The notes under the pieces: model-generated
Told to the model about the DNA's origin: nothing
Seen by the model: the letters and a program-made list of their open reading frames with translations, nothing else
Database searches by the model: none
In this document: in pieces, positions 62,570-64,000 of the stretch
How the letters are laid out: each line of letters starts with the position of its first letter
Numbering within the stretch: the stretch's first letter is position 1
Made by a program: the position numbers and the translations under genes
NCBI RefSeq assembly: GCF_050947335.1
Contig: NW_027473328.1
Location: 682,001-746,000, forward strand
DNA from: Megachile rotundata
Taxonomy: Eukaryota; Arthropoda; Insecta; Hymenoptera; Megachilidae
DNA length: 64,000 nucleotides
Direction of reading: 5' to 3'

Positions 62570-64000
62570 TCACACAATCGCAATCATACAATCACAATCA
62601 TACAATCAGAATCATACAATCACAATCGTACCATCCCAATCATACAATCACAATCATACAATCACAATCATACAATCACAATCACACAATCGCAATCATA
62701 CAATCACAATCATACAAAAACAATGATACAATCACAATCATGCAATCACAATCATACAATCACAATCATACGATCACAATCATACGAAGACAATCATACA
62801 ATTACTACTATACAATCACAATCATACAAAAACAATCATACAAACACAATCATACGATGACAATCATACAATTACTACTATACAATCACAATCATACAAA
62901 AACAATCATACAATCACAATCACACATTCACAATCATACAATCACAGTCATACATTCACAATCATACAATCACAATCATACAATCACAATCATACAATCA
63001 CAATAATACAATCACAATCATACAATCTCAATCATACAATCGCAATCATACAATCACAATCATACAATCACAATCATACAATCACAATCATACAAACACA
63101 ATCATACAATCACAATCATACCATCCCAATCATACAATCACAATCTTACAATCGCAATCATACAATGACAATCACACAATCGCAATCATACAAGCACAAT
63201 CATACAAAAACAATGATACAATCACAATCATACAATCACAATCATACAATCACAATCATACAATCAGAATCATACAATCACAATCGTACCATCCCAATCA
63301 TACAATCACAATCATACAATCACAATCATACAATCACAATCACACAATCGCAATCATACAATCACAATCATACAAAAACAATGATACAATCACAATCATG
63401 CAATCACAATCATACAATCACAATCATACGATCACAATCATACGAAGACAATCATACAATTACTACTATACAATCACAATCATACAAAAACAATCATACA
63501 AACACAATCATACAAAAACAATCATACAAACACAATCATACGATGACAATCATACAATTACTACTATACAATCACAATCATACAAAAACAATCATACAAT
63601 CACAATCACACATTCACAATCATACAATCACAGTCATACATTCACAATCATACAATCACAATCATACAATCACAATAATACAATCACAATCATGCAATCT
63701 CAATCATACAATCACAATCATACAATCACAATCACACAATCCCAATCACACTATCACAATCATACAATCACAATCATACAATCACAATCATACTATCGCA
63801 ATGATACAATCACAATCATACAACCACAATCATACGAAGACAATCATACAATTACTACTATACAATCACAATCATACAAAAACAATCATACAATCACAAT
63901 CATACGATGACAATCCTACAATTACTACTATACAATCACAATCACACAAAAACAATCATACAATCACAATCAAACAATCACAATCATACAATCACAATCA
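62570..64000 (+). repeat. Array continues to the window edge
   Basis: Contains CAATCAGAATC and CGTACCATCCC strings, paired TTACTACTAT elements and CACACATTCAC variants in the order seen near 60.6-60.9 kb and 54.3-54.9 kb. The last bases are still regular 14-bp units in register 5 modulo 14, so the array extends beyond the window. No gene is visible. Confidence 0.8.

Larger units (their letters stand above)
1..64000 (+). repeat. 14-bp tandem satellite array filling the whole window
   Basis: The sequence is a continuous head-to-tail array of a 14-bp unit, CACAATCATACAAT. Copies are all in the same orientation and I see no inverted block. The unit splits into a hexamer CACAAT and an octamer CATACAAT; the octamer is the hexamer with TA inserted after CA. 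Consensus GC is 4/14 and G is absent from the + strand. Unit starts (CATACAATCACAAT) fall at position 5 modulo 14 before about 1626, at 11 modulo 14 from there to about 40003, and at 5 modulo 14 to the end. No unique sequence interrupts the array and neither end is reached. This architecture is typical of eukaryotic satellite or minisatellite DNA; family and species are not recognised. No known telomere repeat or centromere box is seen. Confidence 0.97.

Noticed and set aside
1..64000. CRISPR array
   Set aside because: Unit length is 14 bp with no separate spacers, variants are point changes, and no cas-like gene or leader is present.
1..64000. Telomere repeat
   Set aside because: The complementary strand (GATTGTGATTGTAT per unit) is G-richer, but it has no GG or GGG runs in the consensus and matches no canonical telomere motif. 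No chromosome end is seen.
1..64000. Protein repeat gene such as an antifreeze or silk-like protein
   Set aside because: A coding repeat would keep a unit divisible by three or show one preferred frame. Here the unit is 14 bp, all forward frames are equivalent, stops from CAATAATAC and similar variants are scattered through all frames, and the two register breaks (8 and 6 bp) would shift any frame.
1..64000. Inverted repeats or hairpins
   Set aside because: The + strand is almost free of G and all units point the same way, so long self-complementary stretches cannot form. None was seen.

Overview
The whole 64 kb window is one uninterrupted head-to-tail tandem array with a 14-bp unit. Read on the + strand the unit is CACAAT + CATACAAT, a hexamer plus an octamer. 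The array runs off both ends of the window, so its true length exceeds 64 kb. I find no supportable protein-coding gene, RNA gene, transposon, CRISPR array, promoter or terminator. The consensus + strand has A 7/14, C 4/14, T 3/14 and no G; every G is a deviation from consensus. All of this points to a eukaryotic nuclear satellite or minisatellite block (heterochromatic, pericentromeric or subtelomeric type). I do not recognise the satellite and cannot name the species.

Why so many open frames are not genes: 14 is not a multiple of 3, so three units (42 bp) read as the same 14-residue peptide (QSQSYNHNHTITII) in all three + frames, and the consensus has no stop on the + strand. The - strand has TGA stops in every 42 bp of every frame. 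Open stretches of up to 736 codons are therefore expected by composition. They end wherever one substitution makes TAA, TAG or TGA, and no frame is favoured.

Layout: despite thousands of substitutions, the 14-bp register breaks at only two places that I can find, an 8-bp loss near 1626 and a 6-bp loss near 40003. These equal the octamer and the hexamer, and together they restore the original register. Above the 14-mer lies a mosaic of variant-marked blocks copied at offsets that are multiples of 14: 3190-9581 = 10680-17071 (offset 7490), 43244-47368 = 47640-51764 (4396), about 55470-57460 = 58298-60288 (2828), about 59065-60385 = 61249-62569 (2184), about 30200-31040 = 31376-32216 (1176), and about 5460-6380 = 6496-7416 (1036). 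Longer-range partial copies link 4.0-5.0 kb, 20.2-21.2 kb and 26.7-27.7 kb; 22.5-24.2, 33.5-35.6 and 38.7-40.6 kb; and 28.2-31.4 with 40.9-43.6 kb.

Three variant modules act as landmarks. One is a GGCACAATCATAAAATC element (20 copies found). The second is a CGCGCC element (16 copies found); 12 of these lie exactly 154 bp downstream of a GG element. The third is a TTACTACTAT element present in dozens of copies, often paired 70 bp apart. The first 2 kb has no TTACTACTAT element, and the last 10 kb has no GG or CGCGCC element, so the array is zoned. The pattern fits amplification by in-register unequal exchange, gene conversion or break-induced copying of segments from tens of bases to several kb. 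The copies are similar enough that assembly accuracy must be considered.
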